From NCBI GenBank assembly GCA_900768815.1, contig CAAGEE010000002.1, positions 298,193 to 362,192 on the forward strand: 64,000 nucleotides of DNA. Direction: 5' to 3'. Every line of letters begins with the position of its first letter. The stretch's first letter is position 1. The translations under genes were made by a program, and so were the position numbers. Positions 32,863 through 42,090 of this stretch are shown piece after piece. Source of the DNA: Bacilli bacterium (lineage in GTDB: Bacteria; Bacillota_I; Bacilli_A; RF39; UBA660). The notes under the pieces are model-generated. The model was not told the DNA's origin, ran no database searches, and saw nothing but the letters and a program-made list of their open reading frames with translations.

Positions 32863-33532
32863 AATCATCTCTTCGTCCAAATATTAGTAGTAATCTTAAT
32901 ATTTCTAAAACAGCAGCAGCAACTGATGCGACATAAGTCATAGCAGCAGCTTTTAGCATTTTACGTGAATATTTTATTTCACTTTTTTCTAATAAATTTA
33001 ATTTCTCTAATTGTTTTAGAGCTCTAGATGAAGCATTAAATTCTACAGGTAGTGTTATTAATTGGAAAAGTAAGATAATAATTTCCATTAAAATACCAAC
33101 CCAGATTAAATTAATACTTGAAAAGATACAACCGATTACAATGGCTATGTAACCTGCATATGATGAGAAGTTTACGACAGGAATAAGAGCATGTCTTATT
33201 CTTAGAAAAGTATAATCATCTTTATCTTGAATGGCATGACCACATTCATGAGCGGCAACACTAGCGGAAGCAATAGAAGTATTGTGATAAATATCACTTG
33301 ATAGACGAACGGTTTTACTTCTTGGATCATAATGATCTCCTAAAGTAGTACCTACCTCTTCTATTTGAACATTTTGTAAACCATTCTTATCAAGAATAGT
33401 TCTCGCTACTTGTTCTCCAGTTAGATTGTGTTTATTTTTTATTTTTCTTGTTTTACTATAACTACCGTTTACAAAGAGTTGAGCGGTAATAGTTAGTAAA
33501 AAAGCAAGTATTGTTAATAAATAATATTCCAT
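32861..33532 (-). CDS. YugP-like neutral zinc metallopeptidase
   Basis: This 223-residue membrane protease has the zincin motif HECGHAIQD (about 95-103) with TVRLSSDIYH before it, typical of the YugP/Zn_peptidase_2 family. A transmembrane helix lies at the N-terminus and two or three more between about 120 and 220, so the active site faces the cytoplasm or membrane surface. Substrates are unknown. It stands alone between terminators. A near-palindrome, TTGATTA / TAATCAA (about 33550-33573), lies just upstream and may be a control site. Confidence 0.88.
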   Translation of the reverse strand: MEYYLLTILAFLLTITAQLFVNGSYSKTRKIKNKHNLTGEQVARTILDKNGLQNVQIEEVGTTLGDHYDPRSKTVRLSSDIYHNTSIASASVAAHECGHAIQDKDDYTFLRIRHALIPVVNFSSYAGYIAIVIGCIFSSINLIWVGILMEIIILLFQLITLPVEFNASSRALKQLEKLNLLEKSEIKYSRKMLKAAAMTYVASVAAAVLEILRLLLIFGRRDD

Positions 33533-33614
33533 TTTATCTCTCTTTCTAATTGATTAGCTACATTAATCAATTGACATTATAATAACATATTTTAAGTTTT
33601 TTTGAAAGTGCAGA

Positions 33615-35192
33615 TTAATAATTATTATTAATTAAGTGTTCGGCTATTTTTAAACCGTCCATGGCTGCTGTTGTGATACCTCCGGCGTAGCCTGCACCTT
33701 CTCCTACGGGGTATAATCCTTTTATGTTACTCATACCAGAGGCATCTCTTATGATGCGAACAGGAGATGAGGTTCTACTTTCTATTCCTAAAAGGATTGC
33801 ATCTTCACGGTCATAGCCTTTTATTTTGCTAGCAAAATTGGGAATAGCTTCTTTAATAGATGATGATACATATGGTGGTAAGATGTCATTTAAATTACTT
33901 AGAGCGTATGAACCTTTAGTAATTACTTCAACGTTTCTTAGGAATGTTGATTTTTTATTAGCATAAAAGTCTTTTAAAAGCTGAGTTGGTATTTTACCAT
34001 TTTCAAGATTATACGCTTTCTTTTCTAACTCTCTTTGAAATTCTATTCCGGATAAAGGATTATTTCCAAAATCATCTTTAGTAATAGTTACAACTAGAGC
34101 ACTATTAGCATTTTTACTATCACGAGCATGATTACTCATACCGTTTATAGCAAGAAGTCCTTCTTCACTAGAGGAATTTACAACATATCCTCCCGGACAC
34201 ATACAGAATGAATAGACTCCTCTATTATCTTTAGTTTGATAGGTTAATTTATAACTGGCCGGAGGAAGCATTTTAGCATACTTTTCTCCATACTGACTAA
34301 TATTAATCATTTCTTGAGGATGTTCTATTCTAAGCCCTATTGCAAAGGCTTTAGATGTCATAGATACATTATTTTCATTTAGCATGTAAAAAGTATCTCT
34401 AGCACTATGACCGATTGCTAGAAGGAGGTTTTTACAAGGTATTATTTTAGAATTATTTACCTCAATTGCTTCTAGCGTATTATCCTTTATAATTAGATTA
34501 GTTAGTTTAGTGTTATAGTGGATTGTTACTCCTAGAGATAGCATTTTATTACGCATATTAATAATAACTGTTCTTAAAAGATCAGTTCCAATATGAGGAT
34601 TTTTTAAATACATTATTTCAGCTGGTGCACCATTTTCAACAAATATTTCAAAAACTTTTTTGCCTCTAAATTCTTTGTCTTTTACTAAGGTATTCAGTTT
34701 ACCATCAGAAAAAGTTCCAGCTCCACCTTCGCCAAACTGAACATTCGAGTTAGGATTTAATTTTCCTGTTGCAAAGAAATGTTCAATCGATTTAAGACGA
34801 TCTTCTACTTTTTCTCCTTGTTCGATTACAATTGGTTTATAGCCATGTTCTGCTAAAATGTAAGCAGCAAATAATCCAGCTGGACCAGTTCCTACAATTA
34901 TGGGACTTTCAATATTTGCTTTTTCTTTAGGAAAAGAATATTCTTCGACTGGAGTTTTATATATATTAGAAGACGAATATTTCTTTAAAAGTTTTTCTTC
35001 ATTTGGTACTTTGACATCTACTTCATAGATATAAAATATTTCACTTTTATTTCTAGCATCAAGACTCTTTTTATGAATGGTTAACTTTTCTATTGAGTCT
35101 TTTGATAGATTAAGTACTTTAACAATCTTTTCTAATAATTTAGGTGTTGAATCTTCTTCTACTTTTATTTTTATGTTATGAATTCTTAGCAT
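33615..35192 (-). CDS. NAD(P)/FAD-dependent oxidoreductase
   Basis: This 525-residue flavoprotein carries the dinucleotide-binding motif VGTGPAGLFAAYILAEHG followed by an acid at the end of the second strand (IEQGEK), at about 100-127. SNVQFGEGGAGTFSDGKL is typical of the YxjG/FAD-dependent dehydrogenase group, with GAGYAGGITTAAMDGLK at the C-terminus. About 90 N-terminal residues form a separate small domain. Substrate unknown. The ATG at 35192 follows GGTGAT; the GTG at 35201 is part of it. The start overlaps the preceding flavoprotein gene by 17 bases. Confidence 0.85.
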   Translation of the reverse strand: MLRIHNIKIKVEEDSTPKLLEKIVKVLNLSKDSIEKLTIHKKSLDARNKSEIFYIYEVDVKVPNEEKLLKKYSSSNIYKTPVEEYSFPKEKANIESPIIVGTGPAGLFAAYILAEHGYKPIVIEQGEKVEDRLKSIEHFFATGKLNPNSNVQFGEGGAGTFSDGKLNTLVKDKEFRGKKVFEIFVENGAPAEIMYLKNPHIGTDLLRTVIINMRNKMLSLGVTIHYNTKLTNLIIKDNTLEAIEVNNSKIIPCKNLLLAIGHSARDTFYMLNENNVSMTSKAFAIGLRIEHPQEMINISQYGEKYAKMLPPASYKLTYQTKDNRGVYSFCMCPGGYVVNSSSEEGLLAINGMSNHARDSKNANSALVVTITKDDFGNNPLSGIEFQRELEKKAYNLENGKIPTQLLKDFYANKKSTFLRNVEVITKGSYALSNLNDILPPYVSSSIKEAIPNFASKIKGYDREDAILLGIESRTSSPVRIIRDASGMSNIKGLYPVGEGAGYAGGITTAAMDGLKIAEHLINNNY

Positions 35193-36408
35193 TTTTATCA
35201 CCTATATTTCTTCCAACAATAAGACCAGTTAACCAAGCAAAGCCAAGGTTATAGCCACCACATTTACCATCTACGTCTAGTATTTCACCAGAAAAATACA
35301 AATTTTTAATTAGTTTAGACTCCATAGTTTCTACATTTACTTCTGTTAGGGGAATACCACCAGATGTTACTTGGGCATTATCAAATGAATTGGTTCCAGT
35401 AACTTGGATGGTAAAATTAGTTAGATTTTTTAAAAGAATTGTTTTTTCTAAAGAGGTTAAATCTTCATAATAAGTGTTTGGATTAATTTTACTTAGTTTT
35501 AAAATTACTTGAACTAATTTATAATTTAGTATTGTTTCCAATTGTTTAGAAATGGTTGCTTTAGTAATATATGTTTCTCGTTCTTCTAACCATTCTTTTG
35601 CGGAGCCTTCAATGAAAGGAAGAAAATTAATTATTAATTCTTCTTTTTTATTTTGTGATAGACCTCTTGCGATACGACTTGATAAATTGAAAATGCAAAT
35701 ACCAGATACGCCATAATCAGTTAATTGAATTTCTCCCTCTTCTACTCCAATTATATTATTATCTTCTCTGGAGAATACTTTAACATCAGTTCTAACACCT
35801 GACCAAACCTTTAAAAAATCTCCTGTTGTTTTTAATTGAACTAAGGCTGGTAATGGGTTGATTATCGTATGATTGAATTTTTTAGCTAGTAAGTAACCAT
35901 TTCCATCACTACCAGTTTTAGGAGAAGCTTTAGCTCCAGTTGTGATAACTAAGATATCAGCTTTAAATGTTTCTGTTTGAGTTTCAATTATAAATAAATT
36001 GTCTTTTTTGGAGGTGTTTGTAACATAAGTATTTGTTTTTATAATAACACCCTTTTCTAAACATTCAGTTAAAAGAGCATTTCTAATACTTGTTGCTTGA
36101 TTAGAAGATGGATAATAGTAACCTGATTTTATTTTAGGAATAATACCTAACTTGGTAAAAATATTTTGAACTTCTTGGCAGTTCTTTTCAGTAATAATTT
36201 TAGAAAGTAATTCTTTATTTGTACCATGATAATTAGTTAGTGATTGATCAGCATTCCAATAGTTACAACGACCATTTCCGGTCGCTAGAATCTTTTTACC
36301 GACTTCACTGTTACGTTCAAGTAAAATTACTTCATTGAATTTAGTTTTAGTAGTTAGGGCTGTCATAAGACCAGAAGCACCAGCTCCAATTATTACTATT
36401 TTTTTCAT
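35176..36408 (-). CDS. HI0933/BaiN-family flavoprotein
   Basis: The 410-residue protein starts with IIGAGASGLMTAL and then LLERNSEVGKKILATGNGRCNYWN, the hallmark of the HI0933-like (YhiN/BaiN) family, with a final CGGYNLGFAWLTGLIVG that completes the FAD site. Members reduce or oxidise diverse substrates; some gut relatives act on bile acid intermediates, but this cannot be inferred for this copy. SD AAAGGAG. It is co-transcribed with the overlapping FAD gene downstream. Confidence 0.88.
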   Translation of the reverse strand: MKKIVIIGAGASGLMTALTTKTKFNEVILLERNSEVGKKILATGNGRCNYWNADQSLTNYHGTNKELLSKIITEKNCQEVQNIFTKLGIIPKIKSGYYYPSSNQATSIRNALLTECLEKGVIIKTNTYVTNTSKKDNLFIIETQTETFKADILVITTGAKASPKTGSDGNGYLLAKKFNHTIINPLPALVQLKTTGDFLKVWSGVRTDVKVFSREDNNIIGVEEGEIQLTDYGVSGICIFNLSSRIARGLSQNKKEELIINFLPFIEGSAKEWLEERETYITKATISKQLETILNYKLVQVILKLSKINPNTYYEDLTSLEKTILLKNLTNFTIQVTGTNSFDNAQVTSGGIPLTEVNVETMESKLIKNLYFSGEILDVDGKCGGYNLGFAWLTGLIVGRNIGDKNAKNS

Positions 36409-36476
36409 AAATAAGACTCCTTTTTATTTACTTTTTAACTTAGAAATTTTTCTTCTTTATTATAGCATTAATACAT

Positions 36477-36502
36477 ATTAAAAGAAAGGTGAACCTTTCT
36501 TT
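36477..36502 (-). terminator. Terminator of the NatAB-like exporter
   Basis: Ten-base stem AAAGAAAGGT / ACCTTTCTTT with a two-base loop, then T on the minus strand. Confidence 0.75.
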
Positions 36503-36507
36503 ATTTT

Positions 36508-37659
36508 TTAGCTAAATAAGACTTTCTCAGATTTAAACTTTTTAATTATTATGTCTATAATTATGATAGAAATTATTATTGAAGATAATAAACATAAAAT
36601 AATATTGTTGTAACTTATTTTTGTTGTAAAAATATCCATTAGTATTTGTACATGAGAAAGTATTGGAATAACATAATATAATTTAGATATTATAGGAATA
36701 TTTAACATAGAAATAAACATAGGAATAATGGTAATCATTGTTAAAACTTGACTAGCCATTTGAGCTTCTTTATAACTTTTAGAATGTGCTGTTAGAAGGA
36801 TTGCTAATCCTGCTATTAAAAGAGAAGCTGCTAGACAGATCAGAATACCGATTATAATGTTTTCAGGATTTATAAAGAAATTTATATCTTCATAAACTTT
36901 ATATTTTCCTTTAGCAATTATTAAACTAGCTAGAGTTATAATGTAGCCAAAAAGGGATGCAAATAAACTCATAATTACTGTTGCTAGATATTTACCAGTT
37001 ATTAATTCTTTACTAGTAACTGGAAATGTTAATAGTGTTTCTAGAGTTCCTTGTTCTTTTTCAACTGCAGTTGCGGATGTTGCTAAGGAAGATGAGGCCA
37101 TTGCTATTGCAATTATTACATAAGTAAAAGCTAGAGATAAAACTGTTTGTAAGATATAATTTTCACCTTCAACCAATTCTGTTTTTACAGTGAAATTATT
37201 ATATACATCTTTGGGATTAATATTATGTTTAAGAAGATATTCGTTTCCTAAATAGGTATTGTAAGCATCAAGATATGATGTTATAAATGATGAGGCAGAC
37301 ATACCCTTCATTCCTTCGTCTGAATAAATTGTATAAGTATTTTTTTCTTTATCATAATAAACATAAGCTGATACTTTAGAATTTTTAAAGTCTTTTTCCA
37401 TCTTATCTAGTGAATCATAATACTTTGTTTTTAGTTGGTTTTCTTTTATAATTTTCTTTTCAATATCAGTTAATTCATAGTTAATAGCAATATCATAGAT
37501 TTCTTTGTCATTAATACTAGTTTCATAAGTTGATGATAATAAGGAAATAAAGAATGCTATTAGTAAGGGAAAAACAAATATTAAAGCTATTGTTTTTTTA
37601 TCTCGAAAGATTGATCTTAATTCTTTTTTTATAGTTATTTTTACCATTTTCTTATTCAT
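36508..37659 (-). CDS. ABC-2 type exporter permease (NatB-like)
   Basis: This 383-residue membrane protein has one N-terminal helix (about 24-44), a large extracellular domain (about 45-170) and five C-terminal helices, the NatB/YhaP plan. The run ATAVEKEQGTLETLLTFPVTSKELITGKYLA matches the ABC-2 permease signature. NatAB of Bacillus exports sodium; whether this one does is not shown. The gene overlaps the ATPase gene by eight bases, so the two are made as a unit. Confidence 0.85.
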   Translation of the reverse strand: MNKKMVKITIKKELRSIFRDKKTIALIFVFPLLIAFFISLLSSTYETSINDKEIYDIAINYELTDIEKKIIKENQLKTKYYDSLDKMEKDFKNSKVSAYVYYDKEKNTYTIYSDEGMKGMSASSFITSYLDAYNTYLGNEYLLKHNINPKDVYNNFTVKTELVEGENYILQTVLSLAFTYVIIAIAMASSSLATSATAVEKEQGTLETLLTFPVTSKELITGKYLATVIMSLFASLFGYIITLASLIIAKGKYKVYEDINFFINPENIIIGILICLAASLLIAGLAILLTAHSKSYKEAQMASQVLTMITIIPMFISMLNIPIISKLYYVIPILSHVQILMDIFTTKISYNNIILCLLSSIIISIIIIDIIIKKFKSEKVLFS

Positions 37660-38404
37660 AATTATCTCCTATCAAAGTAAAGAAACTATCTCTTAAATTA
37701 GTTGTTTTAGTATTTTTACAAATTTCAGTTGGGGTACCTTGAGCTATTACTTTACCTTTATTTATCATTACTATTTTATCACAAATATTTTCAGCTTCTT
37801 CCATATAATGAGTTGAATATATTATACATTTATTTTCTTTTTTTACTTCTTTTATAAAGTCTAGAATTGATTTTGAAGAAATGACGTCTAGACCAGAAGT
37901 TGCTTCATCTAAGATGTAATAGTCTGGATTGTGAACTAGACATCTAGCAATACTTGTTCTTTGATATTGTCCTGTTGAAAGAGTTGAAATCTTTTGATTA
38001 AGAAAGGAAGACATATTAAACTTTTTTACGATGTCTTTGATTCTTTTTTCTAAAGTTTTTTCATCTACTTCATAGTAGTTTCCAGCCATTTCTAGAAGTT
38101 CATAGGGAGAAATATCTTTATATAGTTTTGTATTTCCGGATAAAAAAGCTATTTTTTTCTTAATACCAATCATATCTTCTTGATGAGTTTTATTATCAAT
38201 TAAAACTTCACCAGATGTTGGTTCCATAATACCAGCAATCATTCTAAGAAGAGTTGTTTTACCAGCACCATTAGGGCCAATTATTCCTACGACTTCCCCT
38301 TCTTTAGCAGTAAATGATATATTATCATCTGCTTTAAACTCTTCTACTTGGTTGTTTTTATTTTTCTTTATAAATTTTTTAGTGACATTTCTTACTTCTA
38401 ACAT
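37652..38404 (-). CDS. ABC transporter ATPase (NatA-like)
   Basis: The 250-residue ATPase has Walker A GPNGAGKTT, Q-loop region, signature LSTGQYQR, Walker B YYILDEATSGLD and the H-loop STHYMEEAE. It energises the permease encoded downstream. The ATG at 38404 is preceded by AGGAG; the ten extra codons to 38434 are unlikely to be used. The first residues MLEVRNVTKKF are typical. Upstream lies a decayed reading frame whose N-terminus looks like a GntR regulator, a common partner of such exporters. Confidence 0.9.
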   Translation of the reverse strand: MLEVRNVTKKFIKKNKNNQVEEFKADDNISFTAKEGEVVGIIGPNGAGKTTLLRMIAGIMEPTSGEVLIDNKTHQEDMIGIKKKIAFLSGNTKLYKDISPYELLEMAGNYYEVDEKTLEKRIKDIVKKFNMSSFLNQKISTLSTGQYQRTSIARCLVHNPDYYILDEATSGLDVISSKSILDFIKEVKKENKCIIYSTHYMEEAENICDKIVMINKGKVIAQGTPTEICKNTKTTNLRDSFFTLIGDNYE

Positions 38405-38513
38405 ACTTATCTCCTTTGTGAATTTTATTTTCATTTAGATTGTAACACATTATTTAGAAAAAACTATTTATTTTTATAATTCTTGATAATTATGTGAACA
38501 AGATCTTATTAGT

Positions 38514-38768
38514 CTATTGTACTAGAACAGTAGGCTTTATGTCTTCAATAATTACTAAACCAGCGTTATAGAGTCTACTTTTCGTAAAAGTGTAAAGATA
38601 TTTTGCAGTAAAAATGATTTTAACGACTTTTTTCTCTAGACCATTAGTGCCTGTTTCATTGATTGTTTCTGTAAAAAATAAGATAACTTTATTTTCTTTT
38701 ATATAGTTTGATGATAGTAGTTGTTATTTTTAACAGGAAGTTTTTAAATCTAAGTATTTTGGCATCAT
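38514..38768 (-). pseudogene. Decayed reading frame, perhaps a GntR-type regulator remnant
   Basis: A single minus-strand frame of 85 codons begins with ATGATG after AGGAAG and contains two TAA codons at positions 13 and 15. Ignoring them it reads MMPKYLDLKTSC, then QLLSSNYIKENKVILFF and so on to a TAG. The first 28 residues follow the N-terminal pattern of GntR regulators (PKYLxLKxxLxxQLLSxxYxxxxK). The rest does not match any family I know. The stretch between the ABC ATPase and DUF1015 genes (38405-38852) otherwise shows no gene. The assignment is tentative. Confidence 0.3.
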
Positions 38769-38809
38769 ACTTCCTTTTTTTTATTATACATAGTTTTTAT
38801 TCATAATAA

Positions 38810-38841
38810 AAGAATAAGCATCTTTGGTGATACTTATTCTT
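38810..38841 (-). terminator. Terminator of the DUF1015 gene
   Basis: Stem AAGAATAAG / CTTATTCTT with a 14-base loop, followed by TTATT on the minus strand. Confidence 0.6.
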
Positions 38842-38852
38842 AGTTCTTTTTA

Positions 38853-40115
38853 CTACTTTATTCTTCTTGCTTCTAGATAATATCTTTTATCGTTACTGTG
38901 ACCCATTGAGAAAGTTTTTCTTGGTAATGCTCCGTCTAGAGTAACTGTTTTAAATAGTTCATTTTTACTCATGGCTTCTAGGATAAAACCTACATTTCCA
39001 GCTTTTTGGCCTAATTCTTTAGTAACGTCTTCTCCGTGGACATAGTCAATTTTTCCTTCATGTTTTTTTAAATACTCATCTAAGAATAGTTGTAGTGAAC
39101 CTACTGGTATATTTGACTTTGGATTTTTAATCCAGAATGTTCCTTCTTTTTCACTAGTTACAAAGTCAACTTTTTGACCAGCTGTTTTTTCATAAGAAAT
39201 ATCATAGAACTTTTCAAGTTCTTTAAATAACTCTTTAGTATTTACATTAAATAATACTCTATGAATGGCTTCAAACTCTAAAGCCGGACTATGTAAGTTT
39301 ACTAATTCAACTAAGGCATAGCGAGCAGGATTTTTTAAGTACTCATCTTCTGGCATAGTCTTTTTTAGGTTTTCATAGCAAGCTTTAGCAGTTGCTAGTG
39401 AATGATTTCCATCACCCATAGCAAATAATAGTACTTCTTTATCTTTTAGATTATATTTCTTATTAAATAATTCTTTATCGGCTAATTTTTCTAATTTAGT
39501 AAGAGTTTCGTTAGCATCTTTGTCTTTCAAAACATAACCCTTAATATGACCACCATTTTTCATTAGGTCAAAGTCATATACTTTTTCTTTTTCTGTTACT
39601 TTTTGCTTTAATTTTTCAATAATTTCTTTTTTGTCATCATCAATTAAAATCATAATATGGGGTAATTCAAGTTTGGCATTTTCTCTTACTTTTACTCTTG
39701 GGGGAATTCTTTCAATTACAGTTTTTTCAGTTGCTCGTATAAGTGTTGTTGAATCTTTTTCATAAGAATAATCTTCTAGGTCTACCATACCAATCAAACC
39801 TTCACGGACTTTGCCATCAGCTTGAGTTCTTTCTAGATAGATTAGAGAATCTTTATATTCTTTGAAAAAGTCGTTAGTAACTAGTTCATCCATATTAGAA
39901 TTAATCTTTTTAATTCTTTCTTCTACATCCGCTTCTTCCAAATAAATTTCTGGTAGAGTTAATCTTAACGTTGAAGGATTAGATCCTACTATTTCTTCTA
40001 CATCTTGCCAATATTCTGGTTCTGATGTATATTGATCACAAGCAACTACGCTCCACTTAGTCATATCACAACTCTTTGGTAGTAATATGTTTGCCTTTTT
40101 AAAAGGTATATTCAC
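38853..40115 (-). CDS. DUF1015 family protein
   Basis: The 420-residue protein fits DUF1015: an N-terminal block with KSCDMTKWSVVACDQYTSEPEYW, a central VREGLIGMVDLEDY and KVREN, and the family hallmark AMGDGNHSLATAKACYE (about 235-250). Members have been proposed to relate to the ParB-like serine kinase fold, but no activity is established for this one. I start at GTG (40115), nine bases after AGGAG; the ATG at 40124 is right up against that site and is less likely. It is alone between divergent and convergent neighbours. Confidence 0.8.
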   Translation of the reverse strand: MNIPFKKANILLPKSCDMTKWSVVACDQYTSEPEYWQDVEEIVGSNPSTLRLTLPEIYLEEADVEERIKKINSNMDELVTNDFFKEYKDSLIYLERTQADGKVREGLIGMVDLEDYSYEKDSTTLIRATEKTVIERIPPRVKVRENAKLELPHIMILIDDDKKEIIEKLKQKVTEKEKVYDFDLMKNGGHIKGYVLKDKDANETLTKLEKLADKELFNKKYNLKDKEVLLFAMGDGNHSLATAKACYENLKKTMPEDEYLKNPARYALVELVNLHSPALEFEAIHRVLFNVNTKELFKELEKFYDISYEKTAGQKVDFVTSEKEGTFWIKNPKSNIPVGSLQLFLDEYLKKHEGKIDYVHGEDVTKELGQKAGNVGFILEAMSKNELFKTVTLDGALPRKTFSMGHSNDKRYYLEARRIK

Positions 40116-40262
40116 AAATATCATCTCCTAGGCCTATTATAACAGATAATTATAGATAGTAAAATATAAATTAATATTTTAAAAATATACTTTTTTTGAC
40201 AAATTATGTATATAGAGCTTTTTTATATAGATTATTTAAGTTATAATTTTTATGGTGATTAT

Positions 40263-41120
40263 ATGGAGATATTTAAGAGTTGGGAATTTTTCGTTATCTT
40301 GTATTTGATAGCAAGTGTTTTATTTTCTCAAGAGTTTAAACTAGCAAATAGGCATATGAAAAATGCTGGTTCTCTAACAATACTTTTGGAGATTTTTACT
40401 GGACTCTTTTCTTTATTAATGATACCTTTTTTTGAAACTAAATTTCAAATTAATAGCAGTATTATTCTTATATTACTGGTCGTTGTATTAATTTATGCTG
40501 TTACAGATAGACTTAATATTGAAGCAAGATATGGACTGGATCCTTCGACATTTAGTATGATGAAACAGTTATCAACAGTATTTATGATTATTTTTGGCTT
40601 TGTTTTTTTAAAAGAAGAATTAATTATAAATAAAATAGTTGGCACTATCTTAATAATTGTTGCTAATTTAATACTTACTTATAATAAGGGAAAGTTTAGT
40701 ATAAATAAGTATTTTGTAATGACATTTTTTGCAAACTTTTTGTTTGCGGTTGCAATGCTCATTAATGTTGATTTGTCAGATCACTTTAACTTAGCATTTT
40801 ATACATATATAACAGTTACTATTCCTGCTATTTTAATATTTATTTTTGGAAAACATTCGATACGAGAAGTTAATAGTGAGTTTAATTTGTATGATAAGAA
40901 AAGATTTATTCTAGCAGCTTTTTGTTGGGCATTAATGTTAAATACTTCTATTAGAGCTTATCAATTAGGAAGTGTAACAATAGTTGCTCCTTTATTTGCA
41001 CTTACAGCGATACTTAATGCTTTAGTGGAGTTTATATTTAATCATGATAAGAGCAAGTTTGTGCAAAAGATTGTGGCTGCTATTATAATATTAATTGGAG
41101 TTATACTTATAAAAATGTGA
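40263..41120 (+). CDS. EamA-like drug/metabolite transporter family protein
   Basis: This 285-residue plus-strand protein has about ten hydrophobic segments in two halves, the usual EamA (DMT) layout. LKEELIINKIVGTILIIVANLIL at the end of the first half and a matching FIFNHDKSKFVQKIVAAIIILIGVILI at the end of the second correspond to the two internal repeats. Substrate unknown. The ATG at 40263 follows GGTGAT; the longer frame to 40206 runs through the probable promoter. It is divergent from DUF1015. A TATAAT lies at 40242-40247. Confidence 0.75.
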   Translation: MEIFKSWEFFVILYLIASVLFSQEFKLANRHMKNAGSLTILLEIFTGLFSLLMIPFFETKFQINSSIILILLVVVLIYAVTDRLNIEARYGLDPSTFSMMKQLSTVFMIIFGFVFLKEELIINKIVGTILIIVANLILTYNKGKFSINKYFVMTFFANFLFAVAMLINVDLSDHFNLAFYTYITVTIPAILIFIFGKHSIREVNSEFNLYDKKRFILAAFCWALMLNTSIRAYQLGSVTIVAPLFALTAILNALVEFIFNHDKSKFVQKIVAAIIILIGVILIKM

Positions 41121-41146
41121 AAAGACCAAACGATGGTCTTTTTTTA
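41121..41146 (+). terminator. Terminator of the EamA gene
   Basis: Stem AAAGACCA / TGGTCTTT with a five-base loop and T run on the plus strand. It also lies at the end of the convergent small gene and may serve both. Confidence 0.8.
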
Positions 41147-41368
41147 GTCTTTATTTCTGTCTTTAAAGAAATCTTTCCAATAGGGATTTTCACGATCAAA
41201 TATTTCTTTTTCTTCTTTAGTTAATTCGTGAGGATAATCTTTAAATAAGTTATAGATTTTTTCTTTATCAAAGGTAAATAAGTGTTCCCCTATCGTATCT
41301 GTTTTATTAACCCAGTAGATAGTATCTGTTTCATTATTTTTATGAAATTCATAATTATTTTTTGACAT
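41144..41368 (-). CDS. Small conserved-looking hypothetical protein
   Basis: The 74-residue cytoplasmic protein is rich in aromatic and charged residues: TIYWVNKTDTIGEHLFTFDKE, then KDYPHELTKEEKEIF and PYWKDFFKD. The pattern resembles short Firmicutes proteins of unknown function (DUF7675-like), from memory only. A good AGGAG stands before the ATG, which supports expression. No partner gene is obvious; it ends at the terminator of the EamA gene. Confidence 0.6.
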   Translation of the reverse strand: MSKNNYEFHKNNETDTIYWVNKTDTIGEHLFTFDKEKIYNLFKDYPHELTKEEKEIFDRENPYWKDFFKDRNKD

Positions 41369-41443
41369 GTATATTCTCCTTTTAGAATTAGATTATTGGT
41401 ATGGATTGGGATTGTGGATTGCTGAGGCTGGTTAAAATATTAC

Positions 41444-41765
41444 TTATTCTAAAATTTTGTTAACATTCATTTTTTGATATAAAACCCTAGCAACTGTTAT
41501 TGTTTTACTTTTTTCATCTATGGTATAAAACAGAAGAAACTTTTTTTACTTTGGCACTCCTATATGTGTATGTTAGTTTTGAGGTTGGAGTATATTCAGG
41601 AATTCCATAAGGAAAAGCGGTGATATTGTTTAAACTTTTTATAAAGTTAATTGATAAGTTAGCTGCTGCTGTTTTGTTTTTTTATGTATTAGAAATATAA
41701 TGTATAATATCATCTATATCTTTTTTGGCAACTGGTAAAATTTCTAATTTATATTCTCTATTCAT
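41444..41765 (-). pseudogene. RelE/ParE-family toxin, inactivated by a stop and a frameshift
   Basis: Starting at ATG 41765, which overlaps the antitoxin stop by eight bases, the minus strand reads MNREYKLEILPVAKKDIDDIIHYISNT, then TAA (41682-41684), then KNKTAAANLSINFIKS, SLNNITAFPYGIPEY and TYRSAKVKK. The frame then shifts: the following FLLFYTIDEKSKTITVARVLYQKMN is in another frame and ends at TAA 41444-41446. Together these parts make a complete RelE/ParE toxin of about 105 residues (helical hairpin, then the FPY loop, then the FYxIDE-xxVxVxRVLY strand). A single TTA-to-TAA change and one indel would explain the loss. Confidence 0.8.
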
Positions 41766-42039
41766 TATCAATTATGCTATTCATGCTCTCTTCTATATCT
41801 TTTATGGTATATCTTTTAGACGTATTATTCATTTCTAATTCTGCCTCTTTTAGTTTTTCATATATTATTTTATTATATGTATCAGACTTTACTTCAAATG
41901 GTAATTTTTGCTCTCTTAACACTGCTTTAATAAACATATTAACTGCGGTTGAAACGTTCATTCCAACACTATTGCAAAATTGTTCAAAATTTTTTTTATC
42001 ATTTGCATCTACTCTAACATTTAAAGTTAATGACTCCAT
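41758..42039 (-). CDS. RelB/DinJ-type antitoxin
   Basis: The 93-residue protein has an N-terminal ribbon-helix-helix of the RelB/DinJ type: SLTLNVRVDANDKKNFEQFCNSVGMNVSTAVNMFIKAVLREQKLPF. The C-terminal part (about 50-93) is helical and would wrap the toxin. ATG at 42039 is preceded by GAGGG; the upstream ATG at 42051 is part of the ribosome site region. It has its own promoter and an inverted repeat at its start. Its toxin partner downstream is broken, so this is an orphan antitoxin, possibly kept as a regulator or anti-addiction factor. Confidence 0.85.
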   Translation of the reverse strand: MESLTLNVRVDANDKKNFEQFCNSVGMNVSTAVNMFIKAVLREQKLPFEVKSDTYNKIIYEKLKEAELEMNNTSKRYTIKDIEESMNSIIDNE

Positions 42040-42061
42040 ATTATCCCTCATTTCTGAATTA

Positions 42062-42090
42062 ATTGTATAATCATTTTATATTTATGTCAA
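42062..42090 (-). promoter_or_regulatory. Promoter of the antitoxin gene
   Basis: Minus strand TTGACA (42085-42090), 17-base spacer, TACAAT (42062-42067). The start lies about 20 bases downstream. Confidence 0.75.

Noticed and set aside
40196..40201. TTGACA as the -35 box of the EamA gene
   Set aside because: No -10 sequence lies 16-18 bases downstream; the nearest TATAAT is 40 bases away.
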